DNA from: an uncultured Porphyromonadaceae bacterium
GTDB taxonomy: Bacteria; Bacteroidota; Bacteroidia; Bacteroidales; Muribaculaceae
DNA length: 64,000 nt
NCBI GenBank assembly: GCA_947177635.1
Contig: CAMWVQ010000001.1
Span: forward strand, 62,001-126,000
Direction of reading: 5' to 3'
In this document: positions 45,074-53,990 of the stretch, piece after piece
Numbering within the stretch: position 1 is the first letter of the stretch
Layout: the number at the start of each line of letters is the position of its first letter
The notes under the pieces: model-generated
What the model was told of the DNA's origin: nothing
The model's database searches: none
The model's input: only the letters and a program-made list of their open reading frames with translations
Program-made: the position numbers and the translations under genes

Positions 45074-45949
45074 TCAGATTCTCTCGACTTCGGAGGCCTT
45101 CACCCACGCCCGTTCACCGTGGCCAACAAGCACCTCATACCACATCCCTTCGCCGGGATTTGCGATTGAGTCTATAATCTCGACCTTCGTACCTTCATGG
45201 AGAAGGAAAGCCTGCTCCGCGTGGCTCCTGGCTTCCCTCGGGGAGGTTGAAAGCTGGGATGAGGGGGGAAGTATTATGGCGTATCTGTCGGAATTCACGC
45301 GGTTGGCGGCCGCGAAAGAAACTATCACGGCGCAAACGGTGAGCGCGAACACCACCAGTCCTCCGAAAAAGCTCGCTTTCTTCACAGCCACGGCTGATGA
45401 GAAGATATAGGCCGCGATGGCACCGAGGAAGATGGCAAACAGCACCAAGGCGACAATGGCCCAGGTGTCGGCGTGGAACATCCCGACCGTACCTTCCCAA
45501 ACCGAGTCCATATATGAACCGCTGTCAATCTGCTTGTCGGTAATCTTGGAATTGACAAACTCGAGATTGGCGCGGGCGTCGGCGTTAGTGGGGTCAAGCT
45601 TGAGCGCGCGCTCGTAGTTGACAATGGCCTTGCCGAGATTGCCCTGGCGGTAGTAGGCATTGCCGAGATTGTAGAACAGGGTCGAGGAACTTCCTCCGGC
45701 CTCCAGAGCCTTGAGGTACAGGGCCTCGGCCATCACGAAGTTGTCTGCGCTGTATGCCGAGTCTGCCTGCTGGGCGAGGACCTCACCCGAAATTATGGCG
45801 GACGGCTCCTCAACCCCCTCTTCCGGGAGAGTATCCGCCACCTGGGCGGGACCTTCTGCCGGATTCTCTGCCACTACGCTGTCTGTGGCCTGGGCACCCA
45901 TGGTCAGCACTGCGACCATCAAGAACAATATGCTGTATATGAGTTTCAT
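45074..45949 (-). CDS. batE: Aerotolerance protein BatE (TPR and SH3-like)
   Basis: 291 residues. Signal peptide, TPR repeats (about 55-130: FYNLGNAYYRQGNLGKAIVNYERALKLDP), two membrane helices (about 165-220), and a C-terminal SH3b-like domain (VEIIDSIANPGEGMWYEVLVGHGERAWV). Last gene of the Bat operon, 4 nt after batD. Bat proteins form an envelope complex linked to oxygen tolerance in Bacteroides; the exact biochemical role is not known. Confidence 0.88.
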   Translation of the reverse strand: MKLIYSILFLMVAVLTMGAQATDSVVAENPAEGPAQVADTLPEEGVEEPSAIISGEVLAQQADSAYSADNFVMAEALYLKALEAGGSSSTLFYNLGNAYYRQGNLGKAIVNYERALKLDPTNADARANLEFVNSKITDKQIDSGSYMDSVWEGTVGMFHADTWAIVALVLFAIFLGAIAAYIFSSAVAVKKASFFGGLVVFALTVCAVIVSFAAANRVNSDRYAIILPPSSQLSTSPREARSHAEQAFLLHEGTKVEIIDSIANPGEGMWYEVLVGHGERAWVKASEVERI

Positions 45950-45953
45950 CGGT

Positions 45954-47816
45954 CTACTTGCGTTTGCTTATGTTGCTTTTCTCAAGTTCATTGATTGAGG
46001 AGGTAGCCTCGTTGTAGACAGCCTCCACGGATGCCTCGGACGATGAATCCGGAGTGTAACGGGCCATCTCACACTGGTCGAGCACACCGATGACACGGCT
46101 GGCCGCATCCTCGCTCACCCCCCGGTCTACCAGGGTCTGTGAAATGTTCTGGCGCGTAAGCTGCGAGACTGGCATTGAAAGCTTGTCGCCAAGATAGCCC
46201 CACATCGCCTTCAGCATAGCCTCATAAAATTTCTCGGGCTGGCGGGTTTTCATAAACCCTTCCGCCTCACGCAGACGTTTGCGGGCCACCTTGCTGGCGC
46301 GGGCGTTGCGGCGCCCGGCCACATCGGCGTTAAGCCTAACCTGACGGCCATAGATAGCCGTGGCTCCAATCAACACCACCACAAGCACCCCTGCAAGCGC
46401 CCAATACCACCAGTTGTAAATCAGCGGCTCATGGGTCTTCGACAACTGCTTGTCGCCGGTCTTGATATGAAGTATGTCGGTGTTGCGGGCCTCGATTTCA
46501 CGCTGCTCGGCGCTGATTGTAGTGCCGCTACCCTTGGCTATTTCCATATTATAACCGGGGGCGGTCAGAGTCACATACGCTTTCTTCGAGGGGTCGAAAT
46601 AAACGAACTTCTGTTCGGGAATCTTGAATGTGCCGACACTCTGTGGCACGATAGTGTAGTCCACCATCATCGTGCCGGTCACCGTCGAGCCGCTTACGCG
46701 TGTCCGGTAATCGGTCTTGGGGGTGAACTGCTCGAAATCATCCGGAATCTCAGGTTTCGGCTCGTGGATATACTTGATGTTGCCCGTACCGGTAACGATA
46801 TATTCCAGCGAGGCGGCCTCTCCGGTTTTCAGCTTCTCGGGAGCCAGACGGCTCTCGAATGTGAACTGCCCTACGGCGTTGTCAAATCCCGCAGGACGGG
46901 GCTCAGGCAGCGGAGTGATATTGACCGACGAGGAGTAGGGCTGGAGATGCACCTCCTTCTCCACCGGACGTCCGGAGACAAACCAGCCGTTGCTGACACG
47001 CTCTATCTGAACTACACTGAGGTCATACTTGCCGGAGTTTATTGTGAGCTTGCCTGATTTCTGGGGGAAGATGATACACTTCTTCAAGACAGCCGTGACG
47101 TAGTTCTGCCCGTTGTAATTCTCAACCGCGTTGAGGGCCGCCTGTGTGTCGACCTCCTCGATGAGGAACCCGTCAAATGTTGGCGGGGTGGTCATCATGA
47201 ATGAGTTGATACGCTGGAATTTGGTGTAGAGTTTGATTGTACACTCTATCGCCTCCTGCTCGTAGGCGTGGCTCTTGTTGAGGATTATCCTGACAAAGAT
47301 GTCATCCTTGGAAATCGGACGCGAGGTGTCATCCTGCGACGCGAGGTCATCCACATGCACACTCTGCTGCGGCGCGCTTCCCCCGTAACCGTAACCATAC
47401 CCACCCCCCTGTTGCGACTGGGGTGCTTTGTCGGCAGGTAGAACTGTGAATTTGGCGGACTGCGATGTCAGCTTCTTGCCGTCAACCACGATTGAAGCGG
47501 CTGGGATGGTGAACGTCCCTTCATTTTCCGCGCGGTAGATGAATGTATATTCCACAGTGCTGGAAGATGAGGCCTGGCCGTTGATTATCTGGTAGCTCTG
47601 CGAGGTGCTAACCCCCGGCTGAGGATTGAGCAGCTTACACCCGCTGATGGCCGGGGCGTTAAGGCTTGTCCCCTCCCCGTTGGAGAGGCGGTAAGTGACG
47701 GCGAAACGGTTCCCTGCGATGACATTTCGCGGAGGAATGACCTGGAAAGAGGTCTGCGCCGCCATTGTCGCGCAAAAAATCAAGAATGCCGTCAATATCG
47801 AAAACAACTTCTTCAT
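45954..47816 (-). CDS. batD: Aerotolerance protein BatD
   Basis: 620 residues. Signal peptide (1-20), several immunoglobulin-like beta domains (oxygen tolerance PF13584-type; TYRLSNGEG ... GCKLLNPQPGVSTSQ), a Gln/Gly/Tyr-rich loop (about 135-155), a membrane helix near residue 470 (WALAGVLVVVLIGATAIYG) and a cytoplasmic helical tail. 115 nt separate it from batC, the widest gap between genes of this operon. Confidence 0.88.
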   Translation of the reverse strand: MKKLFSILTAFLIFCATMAAQTSFQVIPPRNVIAGNRFAVTYRLSNGEGTSLNAPAISGCKLLNPQPGVSTSQSYQIINGQASSSSTVEYTFIYRAENEGTFTIPAASIVVDGKKLTSQSAKFTVLPADKAPQSQQGGGYGYGYGGSAPQQSVHVDDLASQDDTSRPISKDDIFVRIILNKSHAYEQEAIECTIKLYTKFQRINSFMMTTPPTFDGFLIEEVDTQAALNAVENYNGQNYVTAVLKKCIIFPQKSGKLTINSGKYDLSVVQIERVSNGWFVSGRPVEKEVHLQPYSSSVNITPLPEPRPAGFDNAVGQFTFESRLAPEKLKTGEAASLEYIVTGTGNIKYIHEPKPEIPDDFEQFTPKTDYRTRVSGSTVTGTMMVDYTIVPQSVGTFKIPEQKFVYFDPSKKAYVTLTAPGYNMEIAKGSGTTISAEQREIEARNTDILHIKTGDKQLSKTHEPLIYNWWYWALAGVLVVVLIGATAIYGRQVRLNADVAGRRNARASKVARKRLREAEGFMKTRQPEKFYEAMLKAMWGYLGDKLSMPVSQLTRQNISQTLVDRGVSEDAASRVIGVLDQCEMARYTPDSSSEASVEAVYNEATSSINELEKSNISKRK

Positions 47817-47910
47817 AGTCGTTTCAGGAATATCTCATTAAAAATAGTTGTCTGTTATCAACATCCGGCCCTTAGGGACGAAAGGCCGCAGGGGGGATGT
47901 CTGTCTCAGC

Positions 47911-47930
47911 AATCAATCAATCAATCAATC
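47911..47930. repeat. Tetranucleotide repeat (AATC x5)
   Basis: Five perfect copies of AATC directly after the batC stop codon, in the 115-bp gap before batD. Confidence 0.9.
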
Positions 47931-47931
47931 G

Positions 47932-48744
47932 TCACCAAGGCTTGCCGGTCTGACGCTGGCGCGACTGCTTCTCCTGGTTCTGCTTCATCTGCTCGACCTT
48001 CATTCTTGTGGCCGACTCCTTGTCGTCCATAGCCTTCAGAATCTGAGCCGCGCTTTGTTCGCTCAGGCCACCCTGCTGTTGCTGCTGCTGTTGTTGCTGT
48101 TGTTGCTGCTTGTCCTGGTCCTGCTGATCTTTGTTCTGATCCTGCTGGTCCTGGTTCTGCTGCTGTTGCTGCTGATCCTGGTTTTGATCCTGATTCTGGT
48201 CCTGCTTGTCATTGTTGTCCTGGTTCTGGTCTTGCTCCTGTTTTTTAAGCTGGGCCAGACGCAGGTTCTCGCGGGCCTGGTTGTTCTCGGGATTACGTCG
48301 CAGCGCATTCTTGTACATCTCTATCGCCGAGGCATAATTCTCACCCTTGTAGGCGATGTTGCCACGGTCATAGAAAGACAGCTCGGCAAGTTCCACATCA
48401 GGGTTGCCCGCCGTGGTGGCGAGAATCTGATCGGCCTGTTTTATGAGCGAGTCACCCTTGTTTGAAAGGTCTTCACCCCTCTGCTTGAGATATGAGGATG
48501 CGAGGTTGAACTGCGCACGGGCATTGTCGGGATTCTCTCCGAGTGCTTTCTTGAAATTCACCTCAGCCTCGGCGTAACGCTGCTTGTCGAAGAGGCTCTT
48601 GCCATCCTTCATATAGTTGCGTTCGCGCTTGGTGGATGGACGCGCCGCACCGGTGGATTCCTCTTTCGAGGAGCATCCGGCCACAACGCCTCCCGTCACC
48701 ATGACGGCTACGGAAATCGCTAATATCTTTAAGAACTGCTTCAT
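47932..48744 (-). CDS. batC: Aerotolerance protein BatC (TPR, Gln/Asp-rich)
   Basis: 270 residues. Lipobox-like VVAGC near residue 23, TPR units (about 45-165: AEVNFKKALGENPDNARAQFNLASSYLKQRG; ASAIEMYKNALRRNPENNQARENL), then about 65 residues almost only Gln, Asp and Asn, including a run of twelve Gln (about 222-233), and a charged tail. It overlaps batB by 4 nt. The low-complexity tract is encoded by imperfect CAG/CAA triplets and may vary in length. Confidence 0.88.
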   Translation of the reverse strand: MKQFLKILAISVAVMVTGGVVAGCSSKEESTGAARPSTKRERNYMKDGKSLFDKQRYAEAEVNFKKALGENPDNARAQFNLASSYLKQRGEDLSNKGDSLIKQADQILATTAGNPDVELAELSFYDRGNIAYKGENYASAIEMYKNALRRNPENNQARENLRLAQLKKQEQDQNQDNNDKQDQNQDQNQDQQQQQQNQDQQDQNKDQQDQDKQQQQQQQQQQQQGGLSEQSAAQILKAMDDKESATRMKVEQMKQNQEKQSRQRQTGKPW

Positions 48745-49838
48745 TTTGACAATTCCTTGTTGACGGTTGATTTGTTTTTCAGGCTTTCACCACCCTTGGC
48801 GGCTATTTTCTGCCGCGAGAAGAAGGTGTACCTCTTGAGCCAGCCAATCTTGGTAGGCAGGATTACCGCGTCTATGACCAGGAGAATCAGGGCAATCCAT
48901 ATGAACATAGGGAACTGCTCGGCACTGGCCTTGTAAGACACATGCTGCAGGTCGCTCTTTTTAATCTTGTCGAGCTGACCGACCAGGTTCGACAAGGCCT
49001 TCGACGATGAGCCGTTGATATAGACACCTCCACCGGCCTCGGCTATCTCCTTGGCCATCTTCTCATTGAGGAAAGTGGTCACAGGCGCGCCGGTCTCATC
49101 CTTCAGGAAGTCGCCGTTGCGGTTTACAGGAATCGGGGCCCCCTTGATCGAGCCTACGCCCATCACATCCACTTCTATGCCGAGGCTTTTGGCATACTTG
49201 GCCATCTCCACGGCGTCACCCTCGTGGTTCTCGCCGTCAGTGATGACGATTATGGCTTTGTTGATATCCTCGGCGGGGGAGAATGAATTGATGGCCATAT
49301 TTATGGCGGTGCCGATGGCAGTGCCTTGGGTGGGAACCATCTCGGTGGAAATTTCGTCGAGATACATCCTGGCCGACACAAAGTCGGTTGTGATCGGAAG
49401 CTGTGTGTATGCCTCCCCGGCGAAGACAATCAGGCCGACTTTGTCGTTGCCGAGCTTGTCTATCAGATTGCCGAGAAGATACTTCGCGCGGTCGAGACGG
49501 GCGATGCCCCGGGTGTCGTCGGTCGAGGAGGCGAGCATGGAGCGCGACACGTCGAAGGCAATCATAACCTCGATACCTTCAGTCGACTCCATCTCCTCCT
49601 TCTCCCCTGCCCTGGGACGCGCCACGGCAATCACAAGCGAGGCCAGGGCGAGAAGTTCAAGGGTAATCTTGACGGCAGGTTTGTATTTTGACGCCTCCGG
49701 CATCAGCTGTTCGAGATGACGGGGATTGCCATAACGGCGCAGTTTTATCCTGCGGGCCACACGCGACCAGTACCACAACCCGAAAATAACCGGGATGAGC
49801 AGGAGCAGATATAGCAATGATGGATATGCGAACGACAT
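48741..49838 (-). CDS. batB: Aerotolerance protein BatB (von Willebrand A domain)
   Basis: 365 residues. Two N-terminal membrane helices, a VWA domain with the MIDAS start DVSRSMLAS and GTAIGTAI/ITDGENHEGD blocks, and a C-terminal membrane helix (MFIWIALILLVIDAVIL). Binds a divalent metal and probably a partner in the Bat complex. Overlaps batC by 4 nt; batA ends 7 nt upstream. Confidence 0.9.
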   Translation of the reverse strand: MSFAYPSLLYLLLLIPVIFGLWYWSRVARRIKLRRYGNPRHLEQLMPEASKYKPAVKITLELLALASLVIAVARPRAGEKEEMESTEGIEVMIAFDVSRSMLASSTDDTRGIARLDRAKYLLGNLIDKLGNDKVGLIVFAGEAYTQLPITTDFVSARMYLDEISTEMVPTQGTAIGTAINMAINSFSPAEDINKAIIVITDGENHEGDAVEMAKYAKSLGIEVDVMGVGSIKGAPIPVNRNGDFLKDETGAPVTTFLNEKMAKEIAEAGGGVYINGSSSKALSNLVGQLDKIKKSDLQHVSYKASAEQFPMFIWIALILLVIDAVILPTKIGWLKRYTFFSRQKIAAKGGESLKNKSTVNKELSK

Positions 49839-49845
49839 AATCTGG

Positions 49846-50832
49846 TTACGGAATAGTGCGGAGCCAAGTCTGGCGGATTACAAGTTCAAGGAGCAGCAGC
49901 CCGAGGGCGGCCAGCGCCCAAGGAAGATAGCAGTCCTCGGTATGGGAAAAATGCTTCACATCAAGCTCGGTCTTCTCAAGCTGGTCGATTTCAGCGAAGA
50001 TATCCTGGAGGACACGGTTGCCGGTGGCGCGGAAATATTTGCCTCCCGTGATGTCGGCAATCTGCTTGAGGGTAGCCTCGTCGATTACCACCGGCTGGGG
50101 CTGGTATTCGATGCGGCCAAACATGTTGTACATCGGGTAAAGGGCGGTGCCGTTGGTTCCGATGCCGATGGTGTAGACCTTGATGCCGAGCTTCTTGGCG
50201 ATTTCGGCTGCGGTCAGCGGCGCCACGATGCCGGTGTTGTTGGAACCGTCGGTAAGCAGGATGACACTTTTCGACTTGGCCTTTCCATCCTTGATGCGGT
50301 TTATGGATGTTGCCAGACCGTCGCCGATTGCGGTGCCGTCTTCAAGCATGTCGCGGTTGAGCGCGGTAACATAATTGGCGAGTGTGGCGCGGTCGGTAGT
50401 CATCGGAACACCAGTGAAGGCCTCGCCGGCGAACACCACCAGGCCCATGTTGTCATTTTCACGCCCGTTGATAAAGTTGGCGGCAATCTTCTTTGCGGCC
50501 TCCAGGCGGTCGGGCTTGAAATCGCGGGCGAGCATCGAGGAGGATATGTCAAGGGCGATGACCATGTCGGTGCCTTCGGTCTTCGAGGTGCGCCATGCGT
50601 CACGGGTCTGCGGCCGGGCCAGGCAGACCACAAGGCAACATATGGCAAGCAGCCTGAGGAGATACATCGCATACAGGCCATATTGGCGGGCGGGCCTCCC
50701 CAATGAGCGGAACGGCCCGGTCGTGGAAATCTGGAGGGAGGGATTGGCAGTATGTCTTCGCCATATCCACCATCCCGCGAGGGGAAGGCAGACAAGCATC
50801 AACCATAACATGCCGGGATTAGCGAATTGCAT
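49846..50832 (-). CDS. batA: Aerotolerance protein BatA (von Willebrand A domain)
   Basis: 328 residues, same plan as BatB: N-terminal helices, VWA with MIDAS DISSSMLARD and LLTDGSNNTG, and a C-terminal helix (WALAALGLLLLELVI). Paralogue of batB in tandem, as usual for Bat operons. Confidence 0.9.
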   Translation of the reverse strand: MQFANPGMLWLMLVCLPLAGWWIWRRHTANPSLQISTTGPFRSLGRPARQYGLYAMYLLRLLAICCLVVCLARPQTRDAWRTSKTEGTDMVIALDISSSMLARDFKPDRLEAAKKIAANFINGRENDNMGLVVFAGEAFTGVPMTTDRATLANYVTALNRDMLEDGTAIGDGLATSINRIKDGKAKSKSVILLTDGSNNTGIVAPLTAAEIAKKLGIKVYTIGIGTNGTALYPMYNMFGRIEYQPQPVVIDEATLKQIADITGGKYFRATGNRVLQDIFAEIDQLEKTELDVKHFSHTEDCYLPWALAALGLLLLELVIRQTWLRTIP

Positions 50833-50860
50833 CTTATATGTTCTCTAAATTAGGTTAGAT

Positions 50861-51823
50861 TCATTTTGCAGGAGCGGGAGAGCCGTCTTCAGCGACAACC
50901 TCAACAGGCTTGGTCTCCTCGACGAAACGGACAGCCTCGGCCAGAGCGCGGTGGTTGTCGTCGGGAAGCGGCCTTACCTTTGCGAACTTCACGAAGTCGG
51001 CGATTTCGAGAATCCGTTTCATCCGCGCGTTGGGCATACGTGTGGTCTCGTTTTCATTGAGCACTCGGGTAATCTGCTGTGATGTCATCTCCATGGCGTT
51101 TATGCCGAAACGTCCCTGGAGGTAATCGCGCAGGATGTCAGTCAGGCGGGTGTAGTACTCCTTCTCCTGGCCATTCTGCCACAGATTCTGTTCACGCAGG
51201 CTTTCAAGCCGCTGCATGGCAAGCTGGTAAGGGGGCACAGGCTTCTTCTTGGGGATAAGCGGCACCTCGACCTTGCGGGTCATAATCAGGTATCCGCATA
51301 TGCCGGCGGCTATGATGAGCAGCCCGGCCAGAATCCACTGCCAGTAATCCGTAAGCCAGTCGGGGAGGAAGTCATACCATTTCGATTCGAAATCCATCGC
51401 CGGGGCAATGGGGTTTATATCCTCCAGCTGGCTGACATCCACCGGGTTGACTTTCAGCGTTATCGGCTCGGTGCGGAGAGTGTCGGGGCCGCTGACCATC
51501 AGGAAGGGGGGTATGGTGTATAGCCCCGAGTCAAACGACTGGATGATCAAAGCCCGTTTCATCTCGACCAGCCCGTTGCCGAGGTCGGCCGTGTCGCCAT
51601 AGACCCAGTCAATCAGTTCCACTTCGGCAGGGACGGCATCCTTGTCGACAAGGATTTCCGATGGGGCGCCGGCCTGGTCGACAATCTCAAAGCGAATCGC
51701 GGTCTGATAACCCATCGTAATCTGCGACGAGTCTACAGCCGCCTTTATCGAACGGGCCGAGGCTTCCCCTCCGAACAGGAGGGCAACAAATAATATCGAT
51801 ATGTATGTCAGCCTTTTAAGCAT
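50861..51823 (-). CDS. Bat operon membrane protein (DUF4381/BatD-like)
   Basis: 320 residues. Signal peptide (MLKRLTYISILFVALLFGGEASA), a beta-rich periplasmic domain (about 25-150), one membrane helix (WILAGLLIIAAGICGYLIM) and a cytoplasmic helical domain (YYTRLTDILRDYLQGRFGINAMEMTS). Typical gene between DUF58 and batA; name not standardised. The frame opens 15 codons earlier; the signal peptide sets the start at 51823. Confidence 0.78.
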   Translation of the reverse strand: MLKRLTYISILFVALLFGGEASARSIKAAVDSSQITMGYQTAIRFEIVDQAGAPSEILVDKDAVPAEVELIDWVYGDTADLGNGLVEMKRALIIQSFDSGLYTIPPFLMVSGPDTLRTEPITLKVNPVDVSQLEDINPIAPAMDFESKWYDFLPDWLTDYWQWILAGLLIIAAGICGYLIMTRKVEVPLIPKKKPVPPYQLAMQRLESLREQNLWQNGQEKEYYTRLTDILRDYLQGRFGINAMEMTSQQITRVLNENETTRMPNARMKRILEIADFVKFAKVRPLPDDNHRALAEAVRFVEETKPVEVVAEDGSPAPAK

Positions 51824-51880
51824 CAGACAAGCTTCTTTTTTTGGAGGTTGGTTTTTCAAGAGAATCAATGGCGGGGGGAA

Positions 51881-52750
51881 TCAGAGCCTTTTCCGGAACA
51901 GCCCCATCAAGGCGGTGACGAAATCCTCGTCGGTTGCCACGGAGCAGGAATTGACCCGGCTCCGCTTGAATGTGTCGGACATCACCTGCTGACGCTCGTA
52001 CCACCAGCGGTTGTATTGGTTGCGAACCTTCTTCGAGGAGGTGTCGACCCATTGCTCGGATCCGTTTTCAAGGTCTTGCACCCTCATCAGCCCGACATCC
52101 GGCAACTGGGCGTCACGTTTGTCATAGACCTGCACACCGTAGACGTCGTGCTTGTTGGCGGCGATTGAGAGCGCCTTGTGGTAATCCTTCTCGTCGATGA
52201 AGTCTGAGATGACAAATGTGGTGCAACGCTTCTTGAGGGCGTCGGTGAAATATCTCAGCACCATCCCGATGTCAGTGCCGCGATGGTCAGGAGTGAAGTC
52301 AATCAGCTCGCGGATGATGAACAGGATATGTTTCTTCCCTTTCTTCGGCGGGATGAATTTCTCGATTTTGTCGGAAAAGAATATCACCCCGATTTTGTCG
52401 TTGTTCTGGATGGCAGAGAACGCGAGGGTGGCGGCAATCTCCGCTATCATCTCACGTTTCTCCTCACCCACGGCACCGAACAGGCGGGAACCGCTGACAT
52501 CGACAAGCAGCATGACCGTAAGCTCGCGCTCCTCCTCATATATCTTCACATACGGGCGGTTGTGGCGCGCGGTCACATTCCAGTCGATGTCGCGTATGTC
52601 GTCGCCATACTGGTACTCCCTGACTTCCGAAAAGGTCATGCCACGCCCCTTGAACGCCGAATGGTATTCTCCGGCGAAGATATTCTGTGAAAGCCCGCGG
52701 GTCTTTATCTCGATACGCCTGACTTTCTTCAACAGTTCGTTGGCATCCAT
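51881..52750 (-). CDS. DUF58 protein of the Bat operon
   Basis: 289 residues. DUF58 signature GRGMTFSEVREYQYGDDIRDIDWNVTARHNRPYVK, then a VWA-like half (LLVDVSGSRLFG). Usually encoded next to a MoxR ATPase, with which it is thought to act. 43 nt after moxR. Confidence 0.92.
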   Translation of the reverse strand: MDANELLKKVRRIEIKTRGLSQNIFAGEYHSAFKGRGMTFSEVREYQYGDDIRDIDWNVTARHNRPYVKIYEEERELTVMLLVDVSGSRLFGAVGEEKREMIAEIAATLAFSAIQNNDKIGVIFFSDKIEKFIPPKKGKKHILFIIRELIDFTPDHRGTDIGMVLRYFTDALKKRCTTFVISDFIDEKDYHKALSIAANKHDVYGVQVYDKRDAQLPDVGLMRVQDLENGSEQWVDTSSKKVRNQYNRWWYERQQVMSDTFKRSRVNSCSVATDEDFVTALMGLFRKRL

Positions 52751-52793
52751 CTTCTATGGTTTTATTTGAATTAGTGACCCTGTCGGGGGTATA

Positions 52794-53789
52794 TCAGGGA
52801 ACGACCACCTTGTCGAGGATTTCCGAAATAATCTCGTCGGCGGAGATGTTGTTTGCCTCAGCCTCGTAGGTAAGGCCGATGCGGTGGCGCATCACATCGT
52901 GGCATACCGCACGGACATCCTCGGGGATTACATACCCGCGCTGACGCAGGAATGCGTAGGCCTTTGCGGCACGGGCCAGGGAGATTGACGCACGGGGTGA
53001 TGCCCCGAAAGCGATGATGCTCTGCAGTTCGGGCAGCCCGCATTCGGCGGGGAAACGGGTGGCGAACACGATGTCGACGATGTAACGCTCGATTTTCTCG
53101 TCGATGTAGATTTTCTCCACCACCTGCTGGGCGTCGATTATATCTTCCGGGCGCAGCAGGGGCTGCACCTTTGTCTTCTTGTTGGATAGGTTCTGGCGTA
53201 TGATGAGTTTCTCCTCCTCGCGTGTGGGATAACCGATCACCACTTTCAGGAGGAAACGGTCAACCTGCGCCTCAGGCAGGGGATATGTACCCTCCTGCTC
53301 GATGGGGTTCTGGGTCGCCATTACCAGGAAAGGCTCGTCGAGGGGGAAGGTGTGGTCGCCGATGGTCACCTGGCGCTCCTGCATGGCCTCAAGCAACGCG
53401 GCCTGAACCTTGGCGGGAGCACGGTTGATTTCATCAGCCAGGACGAAGTTGGCGAATATCGGGCCGCGCTTCACCTGGAACTGCTCAGACTTCACGCTGT
53501 AGACCATCGTACCGGTCACGTCGGCGGGAAGGAGGTCGGGGGTGAACTGGATGCGGCTGTATTTTGCGTCAATCAGCTGGGAGAGGGTCTTGATGGCCAA
53601 AGTCTTGGCAAGACCGGGCACACCTTCGAGAAGGACGTGTCCGTTGGAGAGCAACGCGATGAGGAGGGATTCCACGAGGTGCTTCTGGCCGACAATCGTC
53701 TGGTCCATACCCTGCGTGATCAGGCTTACAAAGTTGTTGCGGCTGGCCACGAGGTCGTTGAGTTCTCTGATATTTACAGTTTCACTCAT
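52794..53789 (-). CDS. MoxR-type AAA+ ATPase
   Basis: 331 residues. Walker A-like LLEGVPGLAKT, Walker B/FVLADEINRAP, sensor 1 MATQNPIEQEGTYPLPEAQ and the GASPRASISL arginine segment. A chaperone-like ATPase that acts with VWA proteins; first gene of the Bat operon. Confidence 0.95.
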   Translation of the reverse strand: MSETVNIRELNDLVASRNNFVSLITQGMDQTIVGQKHLVESLLIALLSNGHVLLEGVPGLAKTLAIKTLSQLIDAKYSRIQFTPDLLPADVTGTMVYSVKSEQFQVKRGPIFANFVLADEINRAPAKVQAALLEAMQERQVTIGDHTFPLDEPFLVMATQNPIEQEGTYPLPEAQVDRFLLKVVIGYPTREEEKLIIRQNLSNKKTKVQPLLRPEDIIDAQQVVEKIYIDEKIERYIVDIVFATRFPAECGLPELQSIIAFGASPRASISLARAAKAYAFLRQRGYVIPEDVRAVCHDVMRHRIGLTYEAEANNISADEIISEILDKVVVP

Positions 53790-53889
53790 AAGTTTTTATA
53801 GTTGGTTTTGTTATTATGCAAATTTGACAAATGGAGAACCGGATTCCCGGCCCTGCAAAGCATTCAAGGCTCGGGAGCGGTTTACAATG

Positions 53890-53897
53890 CAAATGTA
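53890..53897 (-). promoter_or_regulatory. -7 element upstream of the Bat operon
   Basis: Minus-strand TACATTTG, exact TAnnTTTG, about 100 nt before the moxR ATG; -33 box not convincing. Implies a long leader. Confidence 0.45.
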
Positions 53898-53909
53898 TGG
53901 AAACAAAAC

Positions 53910-53958
53910 AGGTAAACGTTAAAACAGAGTGTTAAATTTATCTATCAACCGTTTACCT
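53910..53958. repeat. Inverted repeat upstream of the Bat operon promoter
   Basis: Perfect 9-bp arms 53910-53918 and 53950-53958 (AGGTAAACG/CGTTTACCT), 31 nt apart, just upstream of the -7 box. Could be an operator or part of the HU-LysM 3' end. Confidence 0.5.
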
Positions 53959-53990
53959 CTTTTAAGATTTAATCATTTTTAAGCAAAAAA

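Noticed and set aside
47848..48465. Plus-strand ORF with a long leucine-rich stretch
   Set aside because: It is the reverse strand of the Gln/Asp tract of batC; CAG repeats read backwards give Leu runs.
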